NCBI RefSeq assembly: GCF_005849285.1
Contig: NZ_CP040517.1
Location: 1,184,501 to 1,248,500 of the forward strand
Origin: Luteithermobacter gelatinilyticus
GTDB taxonomy: Bacteria > Pseudomonadota > Alphaproteobacteria > Sphingomonadales > Emcibacteraceae
Direction of reading: 5' to 3'
Length of the DNA: 64,000 bases
Positions within the stretch are counted from its first letter, which is position 1. Every line of letters starts with the position of its first letter. Shown in pieces: positions 48,026 to 56,553 of the stretch. The notes beneath the pieces are model-generated. The model worked only from the letters and a program-made list of their open reading frames with translations, did not search any database and was not told the DNA's origin. The translations under genes were made by a program, and so were the position numbers.

Positions 48026-48219
48026 ATCAAAGTTGTTGAAAAAGAAGTATTTTTTTCATTTTGACATGGTGGTTTCCGCTCCTTTGAGGGTCTTGGGTTT
48101 CAAGAAATAAAGATTCAGGAGGACGCCTTGCGCAGGGAAAGTATATCCTGCAGCATTCAGCTGTGCTTTTGGCGTTCCTCCAAAAAAGAATCACTAAAAC
48201 CCAACCTACAGGAGGAAAA
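48026..48219 (+). promoter_or_regulatory. 5' leader of receptor 2, duplicated with receptor 3
   Basis: Blocks shared with 51251-51433 include AAGTTGTTGAAAA, TGGTGGTTT, a GTCTT...AAGA...AAAGATTC stretch and CCAACC before the ribosome binding site (ACAGGAGGAAAAATG). The shared order suggests that the promoter and leader were duplicated with the gene start. A second AGGAGG at 48117-48122 lies inside the leader but no ATG follows it closely. No other gene is seen in 47959-48219. Confidence 0.55.
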
Positions 48220-51045
48220 ATGCCTAAAACCTTTTTTCATATTAACAGATATTTGAAAACCGGTGTGTCCGCGTTTGCGGTCCTCGGGACCTTATCTGTT
48301 GCAACTACTCCTTTCACAGCTATAGCTGCGGAAGAAGAAGAGCTGACCCTTGAAGAGGTGGTTGTTACCGGTTCCCGTATCAAGCGTAAGGATCTGACAG
48401 CCCCGAGCCCGGTTACCTTGCTTGACAGCAACGATGTAAAGGTTTCCGGTCTGAACCACGTTGGTGAACTGTTGAACCGGTTGCCGTCCGCAGGTGTACC
48501 GCCGGTATCCGATACCAACTCAAACTTCACCACAACTGCGACCGGGGCAACTATCCTGGACCTGCGTGATCTGGGTTCAGAAAGGACTCTGGTTCTTGTA
48601 AACGGCCGGCGTCACGTTGGCGGTTTGGCTGGTGGTCCGCAGGTGGACGTGGCGATGATTCCGACGGCAATGATTGATAGAATCGAAGTGGTCACTGGCG
48701 GGGCTTCTGCCGTGTATGGTTCTGAAGCCATTGCCGGCGTTGTAAACCTGATCCTGAAAGACGACTTCGAAGGCGTTGAGTTTAACAGCCGCTTCGGTAT
48801 CAGTGATGAAGGTGACGGGGAAGAATACGACCTTGGGGCTACTGTTGGTGGAACCTTCGGGGATGACCGCGGTAGCGCCATCCTGCATTTCAGCTATAAC
48901 AAGAAGGAAATGATCGAGTCCAAGGATCGTGATTTCTCCAAGTCAGATACGTTCCTGGATGACAATCAGGCCTTTAGCTCCTTCCCTCCGCAGGGGCATT
49001 TCTTTATCCCGGGACAGTTGCGCGGTTTTACACTTGATCCGGCAACCGGCCTCTTTAATAAGCCCTTTGTTAGTTCTGAAGACGGCTTCAACCGGAATGC
49101 TTTCCGTTTGATCCGCGTTCCCACAGAACGTTATCTGATGAGCGCTAAAATTGACTACGATATCGCTGATGGTCACGAGTTTTTCATTGAAGGCGCTTAT
49201 TCAAGACTTCAGTCAGATTCTCGTCTGGAGCCGACCATCACGGGGCAGTTCATTTCTGTGGGGAATATCCCGAACATCAACCTGCCGGTTGATAACCCGT
49301 TCATTCCGGCTGAACTTCTGGCTCTTATCCCTGATGGGACAGAAGAGATTACCTTCCGGAAACGTTTTCTTGAGCTAGGCCCGCGGACATCCGATGCCCA
49401 GCGTCAGACCTTCCGTGTAGCCACCGGCTTCAAAGGGGACATCGATGAGAACTGGTCTTATGATACGTATTATACGTTTGGGGTTACTACCCAGGATCAG
49501 ATCAATGGCGGTGTGTTCAACTCCCAGAACTTCCTCAATGGCCTGAATGTGGAAGCCGATCCGGATAACCCTGGTCAGTTCCGCTGTAAGGATGCGCTGG
49601 CACGTTCACAGGGGTGTGTTCCGATCAACGTCTTTGGTGTAGGCAGCATCTCTCAGGAAGCGATCGATTATGTAAGTACGCCTGAGTCATTCACCTCTCG
49701 CTTGACCCAGCATGTGGTTGCAGGATCTGTTACCGGTAATCTCCTGACGCTTCCCGCTGGTGATGTCGGTGTTGCTTTGGGTGCTGAGTATCGCAAGGAG
49801 AAAAGTGAAGACAATCCGGATGCTCTGGCTCAGCTTGGGATTACCTCAGGTAACTCCACACCTGCTACCAACGGTGAATATGATGTGAAAGAATTCTTTA
49901 GCGAAGTGCGGGTTCCCGTGCTGGCTGATGCGGCTTTCGCAGAATATTTAGGAGTTGAAGGGGCAATCCGTTATGCGGACTACAGCACTGTTGGCGGTGT
50001 ATGGTCCTATAAACTCGGCGGTGAATGGTCTCCGATTTCGGATGTGCGTATCCGCGGTGGGTATTCCCGTGCCGTCCGTGCTCCTAACATCGATGAATTG
50101 TTTAATGAAGGTTCTGAAACCTTCCGTTCTGTTGATGATCCATGTACCAAAGGCGGTGAGGGGCAGCCCCAGATCGTTAAAGATCGCTGCGCTACAATTC
50201 CGGGTGTGGACGAAAACTTCGATCCGGGGGCCGCAGGGATCCGGAGCGCCGGTGGTTTTGCCTCAGGCAATCCTGACCTGAATGAAGAAACCGCCGACAC
50301 GTGGACTATTGGTGCGGTTGTTCAGCCGGAAGCTGTCCCGGGTCTGTCTCTGACTGTTGATTATTTCAACATCACTGTTGATGATGCGATCAACAGTTTC
50401 TCAGCTCAGACAACTGCTGAACAGTGTCTGCTGCAGCCGGATTTCCCCAACAACCCGTTCTGTGAACTGATCCAGCGTGATCCTGTCACAGGGCTGATCC
50501 TGCGCATTGATGCCAAGGAAATCAATGTGGCCACGTTTAAAACGGACGGCATTGACTTCTCTATCAATTATGACGTTGATGCGGATGTATTAGGTCTGGG
50601 TGAAGGGGACTTCAACTTCAACGTCATCGGCACTTATATGTTCTCCAACAACTTCACGCCGTTTGAGGGGGGTGAGGTCATTGAAGAAGCCGGTGAAGTT
50701 GGGCTCAGCAAACTGAAATTCAATACGCGGGTTACCTACAACCGTGACAATTTCAGCATTTCCTGGGGAACAAGGTTGATTGGCTCTGCTGTTATTGACA
50801 ACACCATCACGACCGACGACTTTGCCGGTAATGATGTTGGCGCACAGTGGTACCACGACCTTTATGCCAGCTATAATGTGCTTGAAAACGTTCAGCTTTT
50901 TGGTGGTGTAAACAACGTGTTTGATAAAACACCGCCGGCCGTTCCGGCTCCCTTTGACCAGAATGTGACGGGTACTGTTACCGCCGCTGACGTTTACGAC
51001 GCCGTAGGCCGGTACTTCTATTTCGGTGTGACCTCACGGTTCTAA
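48220..51045 (+). CDS. TonB-dependent receptor 2
   Basis: This 941-residue outer-membrane receptor starts at 48220 (GGAGG 4 bases upstream). The signal peptide runs to about residue 37, then acidic EEEELTLEEVVVTGSRIKRK supplies the TonB-box region (45-53), a plug follows (about 55-170, LDLRDLGSERTLVLVNGRR and SAVYGSEAIAGVVNLIL) and a barrel ends YFYFGVTSRF. There is no STN domain. The signal peptide is nearly identical to that of receptor 3 while the barrels differ. The substrate is unknown; siderophore, carbohydrate or oligopeptide uptake are all possible. Confidence 0.93.
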   Translation: MPKTFFHINRYLKTGVSAFAVLGTLSVATTPFTAIAAEEEELTLEEVVVTGSRIKRKDLTAPSPVTLLDSNDVKVSGLNHVGELLNRLPSAGVPPVSDTNSNFTTTATGATILDLRDLGSERTLVLVNGRRHVGGLAGGPQVDVAMIPTAMIDRIEVVTGGASAVYGSEAIAGVVNLILKDDFEGVEFNSRFGISDEGDGEEYDLGATVGGTFGDDRGSAILHFSYNKKEMIESKDRDFSKSDTFLDDNQAFSSFPPQGHFFIPGQLRGFTLDPATGLFNKPFVSSEDGFNRNAFRLIRVPTERYLMSAKIDYDIADGHEFFIEGAYSRLQSDSRLEPTITGQFISVGNIPNINLPVDNPFIPAELLALIPDGTEEITFRKRFLELGPRTSDAQRQTFRVATGFKGDIDENWSYDTYYTFGVTTQDQINGGVFNSQNFLNGLNVEADPDNPGQFRCKDALARSQGCVPINVFGVGSISQEAIDYVSTPESFTSRLTQHVVAGSVTGNLLTLPAGDVGVALGAEYRKEKSEDNPDALAQLGITSGNSTPATNGEYDVKEFFSEVRVPVLADAAFAEYLGVEGAIRYADYSTVGGVWSYKLGGEWSPISDVRIRGGYSRAVRAPNIDELFNEGSETFRSVDDPCTKGGEGQPQIVKDRCATIPGVDENFDPGAAGIRSAGGFASGNPDLNEETADTWTIGAVVQPEAVPGLSLTVDYFNITVDDAINSFSAQTTAEQCLLQPDFPNNPFCELIQRDPVTGLILRIDAKEINVATFKTDGIDFSINYDVDADVLGLGEGDFNFNVIGTYMFSNNFTPFEGGEVIEEAGEVGLSKLKFNTRVTYNRDNFSISWGTRLIGSAVIDNTITTDDFAGNDVGAQWYHDLYASYNVLENVQLFGGVNNVFDKTPPAVPAPFDQNVTGTVTAADVYDAVGRYFYFGVTSRF

Positions 51046-51082
51046 TCCACGACGTCTTAGACGTTCTATAATAGATCATTTT

Positions 51083-51116
51083 GCAGCGTTCCTCTTATAG
51101 GGGAGCGCTGCTTTCA
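51083..51116 (+). terminator. Hairpin terminator after receptor 2
   Basis: GCAGCG and CGCTGC plus flanking TCCT/AGGG pairs form a long stem around TCTTATA, followed by TTTCAT. It lies about 40 bases after the stop. The T run is short. Confidence 0.65.
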
Positions 51117-51250
51117 TATCGATAGACCCCTTCGCCATTTTGGGGTTCATTTCTCCCTCTTTGAGACTTGCGACTTATTCAAAACTTATTGCGTTATGAA
51201 TGCTAATTTTGGAATTAAATTCTATCAATATTCGAAAAACAGAATATTAA

Positions 51251-51433
51251 TTGAAGTTGTTGAAAAGGTTGCGTTTTTCTCCGTATTTTTCTGACGGGCG
51301 TATGGTGGTTTTTCTTCGTCAGAGAGTCTTAGGGGTAAGAAAAAAGATTCCGGAGAACGGCTTATACCAGGATTCATGTCTTGCCGCTCTTTGACACAAG
51401 GAATTACCAAAACCAACCCTAAGGGAGGAAAAT
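51251..51433 (+). promoter_or_regulatory. 5' leader of receptor 3, duplicated with receptor 2
   Basis: This is the counterpart of 48026-48219, with the shared blocks TTGAAGTTGTTGAAAA, TATGGTGGTTT, GTCTTAGGGG and AAAAGATTCCGGAGAA, and AAAACCAACC before AGGGAGGAAAATATG. It follows an AT-rich stretch (51181-51250) that could hold the promoter. No gene is visible in 51117-51433. Confidence 0.55.
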
Positions 51434-54370
51434 ATGCCTAAAGCTATTTTTCATATAAACAGACGTCTGAAAACCGGTGTGTCCGCACTTGCGGTCCTCG
51501 GGAGTTTATCTGTTGCGACATTCCCGCTCACGGCTGTGGCAGCGGAAGAAGAAGAGGAATTAACCCTCGAAGAAGTGGTGGTGACGGGTTCACGCATTCA
51601 ACGTGAAGACCTGACAGCCAACAGCCCGGTTTCTGTGCTTGAGGCCGGTACCATTAAAATGACCGGCACCACCAATGTGGAAGAATTCCTGCGCGACATT
51701 CCCCAAGCTGTAGCAGGCATTGGGGCCCAGGCCAATAACGGCAATGACGGCGGCGCCACCGTTGATTTGCGAAACCTGGGTGAAGAACGCACGCTTGTCC
51801 TGGTGGACGGCAAACGTTTTGTGCCGTTTGATAACCAGGGGTTTGTGGATCTCAGCATGATCCCCACCAGCCTGATCGAACGGGTTGAAGTGGTCACCGG
51901 CGGGGCCTCTGCGGTGTATGGGTCTGACGCTATTGCCGGTGTTGTCAACTTTATCATGCGCGACGACTTCGAAGGTCTCGAAATGGATGCCCAATACGGT
52001 ATTTCCGAGCGGGGTGACGGTGAACGAGCTGATTTCAGCGTGACCGTCGGTGGCAGCTTTGCCGGAGATCGCGGCCATGCGGTGCTCAATATCGGCTATA
52101 CGGACCAGAAAGCCGTGACCCAGGGTGATCGGGAGTTTTCCGAATTTGCCCTGGCCGCAGCAGACTTTTCTCCGGGCGGCAGCTTCACCACGCCGGACGG
52201 GGTGATTGATGGCACCTTTGCGCTGGTTCCCGATCCTAATGGCGATCAAGCGGTCTCCTTTGATCAAAACGGCAATCTGGTGCCGTTCGCAGGCACTTTC
52301 AACTTCAACCCCTTTAACCTGCTGCAAACGCCGCAGAAAAAATGGACCGCCACGGCGTTGGCCACCTATGACGTGACCGATAATATCGAATTCTACAGCC
52401 GGGCGTCCTTTGCCAACAACCAAGTACGCACCATCATTGCGCCGACGGGAACCTTTTTCTTCCCGTTCTCGCTGAACCTGAACAACCCGTTCCTGTCTGC
52501 GCAAGCGGTGAATGCGCTGACCGATCAGGATGGAGATGGTGTTGTTGATGCCGAGTTCGATGCCGACAGTGACGGTGTGGTTGATCCTGATGCCAATATT
52601 GATATTGCTTTCGGACGGCGTTTGCCGGAAATTGGCACGCGTGATTCCATTTATGAAAATACCGCTTATCAGTTTGTTGGCGGCTTTACCGGAGACCTTA
52701 GCGACGGCATTGTCTGGGATGTGTTTGCCCAGTATGGTCGTACCAAACGGACCCAGAACTTCGTCAATGACGTTAGCTTCAGCAAGGCCCAGCAGGGCAT
52801 GCGGGCAATTACGGATCCAGTTACCGGGGAAATCGTCTGTGAAGACCCCAGCGGCGGGTGCGTGCCGGTAAACTTCTTTGGCGCCGGCAATATTTCCGAG
52901 GAAGCCGCACGCTTTATCGCCCTGAACCTGGCAGAGGTCAATAATACGGAGCAAACCATTGTGGGTGGCTCGTTGACCGGTGATTTGCCGCTGCAACTGC
53001 CGAGTGCGTCAAACCCCGGGGCGTTTGCCGTGGGCTTTGAGTACCGCAAGGAGAGCAACGAATCCCTGCCAGACGATAACCTGGTCAGCGGCAACAGCAT
53101 CGGTTTCGGCTCCAGTACGCCGGTAGATGCGAATTTTCGGGTCTGGGAATTTTTTGCCGAAACCAAGATCCCGTTGGTTCAGGACGCCACCTTTGCCGAA
53201 TCCCTGGTGCTGGACGCTGGGGTGCGTGTAGCGGATTATCAGAACACGGTTGGCAATATTGAAAATAGTTTCACCAACTGGACCTATAAGATTGGCGGGG
53301 AATGGGCGCCGATCAGTGATCTGCGCTTCCGCGGCATGTTCCAGCGGGCCGTGCGTGCGCCGAACTTGAGGGAAATCGGTTTGCCGAAAACCCCCAGTAC
53401 GGGTGACCTGACCACGGATCCTTGTGCAGGGGCCAATCCGGTCGGGAATGCGGAACTGACAGCCTTGTGTATTGCAACCGGCGTGCAGCCTGATGATATC
53501 GGTACGGTAAACGGCCCGATTTCAGGACAGATCAATAACTTCCTGGGCGGCAACCCGGAACTGGAGCCGGAAAAATCCAACACCTTCACGCTGGGGTTCG
53601 TCCTTCAGCCGGAAGCTGTGCCCGGTCTGTCCGTTGCGCTGGATTATTACAGCATCGAGATCAAGAATGTGATCACCCAGTTCGCGGAACAGAGTGTCGT
53701 GGATGCCTGTTATAACATCGAAAAGGATGCATCCGGGGAATTCTGTCAACGGATCGCCCGTAACCCGCTCAACGGGTCCCTCAACGGGGGCACCGAAACC
53801 GGGGTGGATGTATCCTTGGAAAATGCCGCCTTTGACAAGACTCAGGGCATCGACCTGTCCATCAATTACGGTTTTGACCTGAATGATGGGGAAATGGGGC
53901 GTATTGACCTGGCGTTTACCGGCACCCATGTCATCGAGACGTTGACCCGGGATGCGGACTTCCTGGAGACGGATGATTGCGCCGGACTTGCCGGAACCAC
54001 CTGTCTGCGGCCTGATCCTAAATGGCGTTTCAACCAGACCGTTCAGTGGACCTATGATGCCTTGACCGTGTTCTTGCGCTGGCAGTATCTGAGCAAGGTC
54101 ACCAATGATACGGTTGCCTTTGGCGAAGCGGATGAATCAGATTTTGTCCAGCCGGTGATCCCTGCTGCACATTATTTTGATCTGAGCGCGTCTTATACGA
54201 TCAATGATAATGTGACGGTCCGGGCCGGAATCAACAATCTGTTTGATCGCCAGCCAACGGTTGTCGGGAATGACTTCGGCGGAACCACCGAAAACAGCGG
54301 GAACGTTTACCCTGCCGTTTACGATCCGATCGGCCGGTATTATTTCTTCGGCATCAATACCCGTTTCTAA
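51434..54370 (+). CDS. TonB-dependent receptor 3 with calcium-type loop
   Basis: This 978-residue receptor has a signal peptide like that of receptor 2, the TonB-box region LTLEEVVVTGSRI (43-55), a plug (VDLRNLGEERTLVLVDGKR, SAVYGSDAIAGVVNFIM) and a barrel ending YYFFGINTRF. Residues 364-384 hold two consecutive DxDxDGxxD-type motifs (DQDGDGVVD and DADSDGVVD), a calcium-binding pattern placed in a variable loop. There is no STN domain. It ends at a perfect terminator. Confidence 0.93.
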   Translation: MPKAIFHINRRLKTGVSALAVLGSLSVATFPLTAVAAEEEEELTLEEVVVTGSRIQREDLTANSPVSVLEAGTIKMTGTTNVEEFLRDIPQAVAGIGAQANNGNDGGATVDLRNLGEERTLVLVDGKRFVPFDNQGFVDLSMIPTSLIERVEVVTGGASAVYGSDAIAGVVNFIMRDDFEGLEMDAQYGISERGDGERADFSVTVGGSFAGDRGHAVLNIGYTDQKAVTQGDREFSEFALAAADFSPGGSFTTPDGVIDGTFALVPDPNGDQAVSFDQNGNLVPFAGTFNFNPFNLLQTPQKKWTATALATYDVTDNIEFYSRASFANNQVRTIIAPTGTFFFPFSLNLNNPFLSAQAVNALTDQDGDGVVDAEFDADSDGVVDPDANIDIAFGRRLPEIGTRDSIYENTAYQFVGGFTGDLSDGIVWDVFAQYGRTKRTQNFVNDVSFSKAQQGMRAITDPVTGEIVCEDPSGGCVPVNFFGAGNISEEAARFIALNLAEVNNTEQTIVGGSLTGDLPLQLPSASNPGAFAVGFEYRKESNESLPDDNLVSGNSIGFGSSTPVDANFRVWEFFAETKIPLVQDATFAESLVLDAGVRVADYQNTVGNIENSFTNWTYKIGGEWAPISDLRFRGMFQRAVRAPNLREIGLPKTPSTGDLTTDPCAGANPVGNAELTALCIATGVQPDDIGTVNGPISGQINNFLGGNPELEPEKSNTFTLGFVLQPEAVPGLSVALDYYSIEIKNVITQFAEQSVVDACYNIEKDASGEFCQRIARNPLNGSLNGGTETGVDVSLENAAFDKTQGIDLSINYGFDLNDGEMGRIDLAFTGTHVIETLTRDADFLETDDCAGLAGTTCLRPDPKWRFNQTVQWTYDALTVFLRWQYLSKVTNDTVAFGEADESDFVQPVIPAAHYFDLSASYTINDNVTVRAGINNLFDRQPTVVGNDFGGTTENSGNVYPAVYDPIGRYYFFGINTRF

Positions 54371-54392
54371 TACGCGGAAACTATACCCAAGG

Positions 54393-54422
54393 AACTGCAG
54401 CCATTTTGGCTGCAGTTTTTTT
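54393..54422 (+). terminator. Rho-independent terminator after receptor 3
   Basis: AACTGCAGCC and GGCTGCAGTT form a perfect 10-bp stem with a 5-nt loop, followed by a T tract. It starts 22 bases after the stop, so the RNA element downstream should have its own promoter. Confidence 0.93.
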
Positions 54423-54476
54423 CTGAAATACTGGAGGGTTTTAGAACCTGAAGGGTCATAGGTTGCAGAAGCGTGA

Positions 54477-54492
54477 TGCGAAACGTTTCGCA
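54477..54492. promoter_or_regulatory. 16-bp perfect palindrome, LacI-type operator-like
   Basis: TGCGAAACGTTTCGCA is a perfect palindrome with a central CG and resembles LacI/GalR/PurR-family operators (compare the PurR box ACGCAAACGTTTGCGT). It lies between the receptor 3 terminator and RNA element copy 2, about 18 bases before the latter. Confidence 0.5.
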
Positions 54493-54509
54493 GAATTTTT
54501 GAACCCTAT

Positions 54510-54585
54510 GATAGCGATGATCCACACAGTCATGGCTATCCTCCGTAGAAGGGCTGGCTGCCGTCGCAATGACGGCAGCCTTTTT
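54510..54585 (+). ncRNA. Structured RNA element with terminator, copy 2
   Basis: This element has the same architecture as copy 1. Stem 1 (GATAGCGATGA 54510-54520 with TCATGGCTATC 54530-54540) has one internal mismatch. The core CCTCCGTAGAAG is the same except that the small hairpin is broken. The terminator stem GGCTGCCGTC/GACGGCAGCC is identical, with loop GCAAT instead of TTTT. Stem 1 differs in sequence from copy 1 but stays paired, which argues for a conserved RNA structure. It lies between receptor 3 and argG; no other gene is seen in 54371-54683. Confidence 0.65.
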
Positions 54586-54683
54586 CTTTTTACCATTTTC
54601 TTTTCGGTTGACCTTCTCCGGCGGGAAAGAGTATTGAAGACACCATATTCTGTGCCGAAACCCCTAGCTCAAGGACTAGCCTG

Positions 54684-55916
54684 ATGTCAGAGAAAATCAA
54701 AAAAGTGGTGCTTGCGTATTCCGGCGGACTGGATACCTCTATTATCCTGAAATGGCTTCAGGATACCTATGGCTGCGAAGTGGTGACCTTCACTGCCGAT
54801 CTGGGCCAGGGGGAGGAGCTGGAGCCGGCCCGAAAAAAGGCGGAACTTCTGGGCTGCAAAGAAATCTATGTGGAGGATTTGCGCGAAGAATTTGTACGCG
54901 ATTATGTGTTTCCCATGTTCCGCGCCAATGCGCTTTATGAAGGGGTTTATCTCCTGGGCACCTCCATCGCCCGACCATTGATTGCCAAACGCCAGATCGA
55001 AATTGCCGCGGCCACCGGGGCGGATGCCGTTTGCCACGGGGCAACGGGCAAAGGCAACGATCAGGTCCGTTTTGAACTTGGCTATTATGCGCTCAATCCT
55101 GACATCAAGGTGATCGCGCCCTGGCGGGAATGGGATCTCAACAGCCGCAGCAAACTGATCGCCTTTGCCGAGAAACACCAGATCCCCATTGCCAAGGATA
55201 AACGTGGCGAAGCGCCATTTTCCGTTGACGCCAATTTGTTGCATACCTCTAGTGAAGGCAAGGCGCTGGAGGATCCGTGGCAGGAGGCACCGGAATATGT
55301 CTATAACCGTATCGTCTCACCGGAAGACGCGCCGGACAAACCCACCTATATTGAGATTGAGTTTAAAAAAGGCGATCCCGTGGCCATTGACGGTGAAAAG
55401 CTCTCTCCCGCGGCTTTGCTGGCGCGTCTGAATGAACTGGGCGGGGCCAATGGCATTGGCCGTCTGGATTTGCTGGAAAACCGTTTTGTGGGCATGAAGT
55501 CCCGGGGCATTTATGAAACTCCCGGCGGCACCATTTTGCTTACCGCGCATCGGGGGATGGAAAGCATCACCCTGGACCGGGGCGCCATGCATCTGAAAGA
55601 CGAACTGATGCCGCGTTATGCGGAACTGATCTATAATGGCTTCTGGTTCTCACCGGAGCGGGAAATGCTTCAGGCGCTGATTGACAAGTCGCAGGAACAT
55701 GTGGAAGGCACCGTGCGCCTGAAACTGTATAAGGGCAACGTCATGCTGGTCGGGCGCAAGTCTCCGAAGTCGCTCTATTCCATGGAGCATGTGACCTTTG
55801 AAGAAGATCAGGTCTATGACCAGCGTGATGCGGAAGGGTTTATCAAGCTGAACGCATTGCGCCTGAGGTTGCAGAAAAAACGTGGCGATGCGGATGTTCC
55901 GCCCAGCTACGAATAA
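54684..55916 (+). CDS. argG: Argininosuccinate synthase
   Basis: This 410-residue enzyme ligates citrulline and aspartate with ATP. The PP-loop [16 protein letters not shown] (about 11-26), [12 protein letters not shown], and [11 protein letters not shown] are family signatures. AAGGAC lies 9 bases before the ATG. The next gene starts 17 bases after its stop. It marks the end of the receptor region and a return to housekeeping genes. Confidence 0.97.
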   Translation: MSEKIKKVVLAYSGGLDTSIILKWLQDTYGCEVVTFTADLGQGEELEPARKKAELLGCKEIYVEDLREEFVRDYVFPMFRANALYEGVYLLGTSIARPLIAKRQIEIAAATGADAVCHGATGKGNDQVRFELGYYALNPDIKVIAPWREWDLNSRSKLIAFAEKHQIPIAKDKRGEAPFSVDANLLHTSSEGKALEDPWQEAPEYVYNRIVSPEDAPDKPTYIEIEFKKGDPVAIDGEKLSPAALLARLNELGGANGIGRLDLLENRFVGMKSRGIYETPGGTILLTAHRGMESITLDRGAMHLKDELMPRYAELIYNGFWFSPEREMLQALIDKSQEHVEGTVRLKLYKGNVMLVGRKSPKSLYSMEHVTFEEDQVYDQRDAEGFIKLNALRLRLQKKRGDADVPPSYE

Positions 55917-55933
55917 CCTGACGATGGGTGTTC

Positions 55934-56527
55934 ATGTCCCGGGTGGCAGCACTTCTTCTCGCGGCGGGGCAATCCCGGCGTATGGGAGAAGAGAATAAAT
56001 TGCTGCTGCCGTATCATGGTGATACGGTTGTCGGCCGAGCGGCCACCTGCCTGTTGGACTCTGCTGCCGCTCCCGTTATCGTGGTCACGGGATATCAGGC
56101 GGGTGAGATTTTATCTGCCCTAGCTCAAAAACAGGTGCAATTCGTTCATAATCCGGATTTTGCGGGTGGCATAAGCACATCACTGAAGGCCGGGCTTGCC
56201 GCCTTGCCCGGGGGAGTAGAGGCGGTCTTGATCTGTCTGGCGGATATGCCGGATATCACCCCGGACCTGCTCAATCAGATGATCGCCGCCTACAAGGCGA
56301 AACCAGGGAAAATTATTGTTCCGGTCCGTAGCGGGCGGCGGGGCAACCCAGTATTATGGGATAAAGTATTTTTTCCTGAAATGATGGCGCTCGGCGGCGA
56401 TCAGGGCGCCAGATCCCTTATGGGCACTCATGCGGATGATGTGGTTGAGCTGTCCGTCGGCACTGACGCCATCTTCCGCGATATTGACACAATGGAAGAC
56501 TATCAGAGGCATGGCGCTCAGCGCTGA
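55934..56527 (+). CDS. MocA-like nucleotidyltransferase
   Basis: This 197-residue NTP-transferase fold protein has the N-terminal nucleotide loop LLLAAGQSRRMGEENKLLLP, ADMPDITPDLLNQMI as the metal-binding segment, RRGNPVLW, and GDQGARSLM. It resembles molybdenum cofactor cytidylyltransferase MocA and CoxI/YgfJ-associated homologues. No molybdoenzyme genes are nearby, so the nucleotide and acceptor are unsure. The ATG at 55934 gives the standard N-terminus; a GTG two codons earlier is possible. Confidence 0.83.
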   Translation: MSRVAALLLAAGQSRRMGEENKLLLPYHGDTVVGRAATCLLDSAAAPVIVVTGYQAGEILSALAQKQVQFVHNPDFAGGISTSLKAGLAALPGGVEAVLICLADMPDITPDLLNQMIAAYKAKPGKIIVPVRSGRRGNPVLWDKVFFPEMMALGGDQGARSLMGTHADDVVELSVGTDAIFRDIDTMEDYQRHGAQR

Positions 56528-56553
56528 CGGTAGACTGTTTCGGGACGGGAAGC

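Noticed and set aside
48117-48219. A leader peptide starting at TTG 48128 after AGGAGG at 48117-48122
   Set aside because: A rare start codon, no counterpart in the parallel leader of receptor 3, and no sensible peptide; kept only as a remark.
51590-52996. A 468-codon minus-strand frame inside receptor 3
   Set aside because: It is antisense to a TonB receptor with intact plug and barrel; its open length follows from codon usage.
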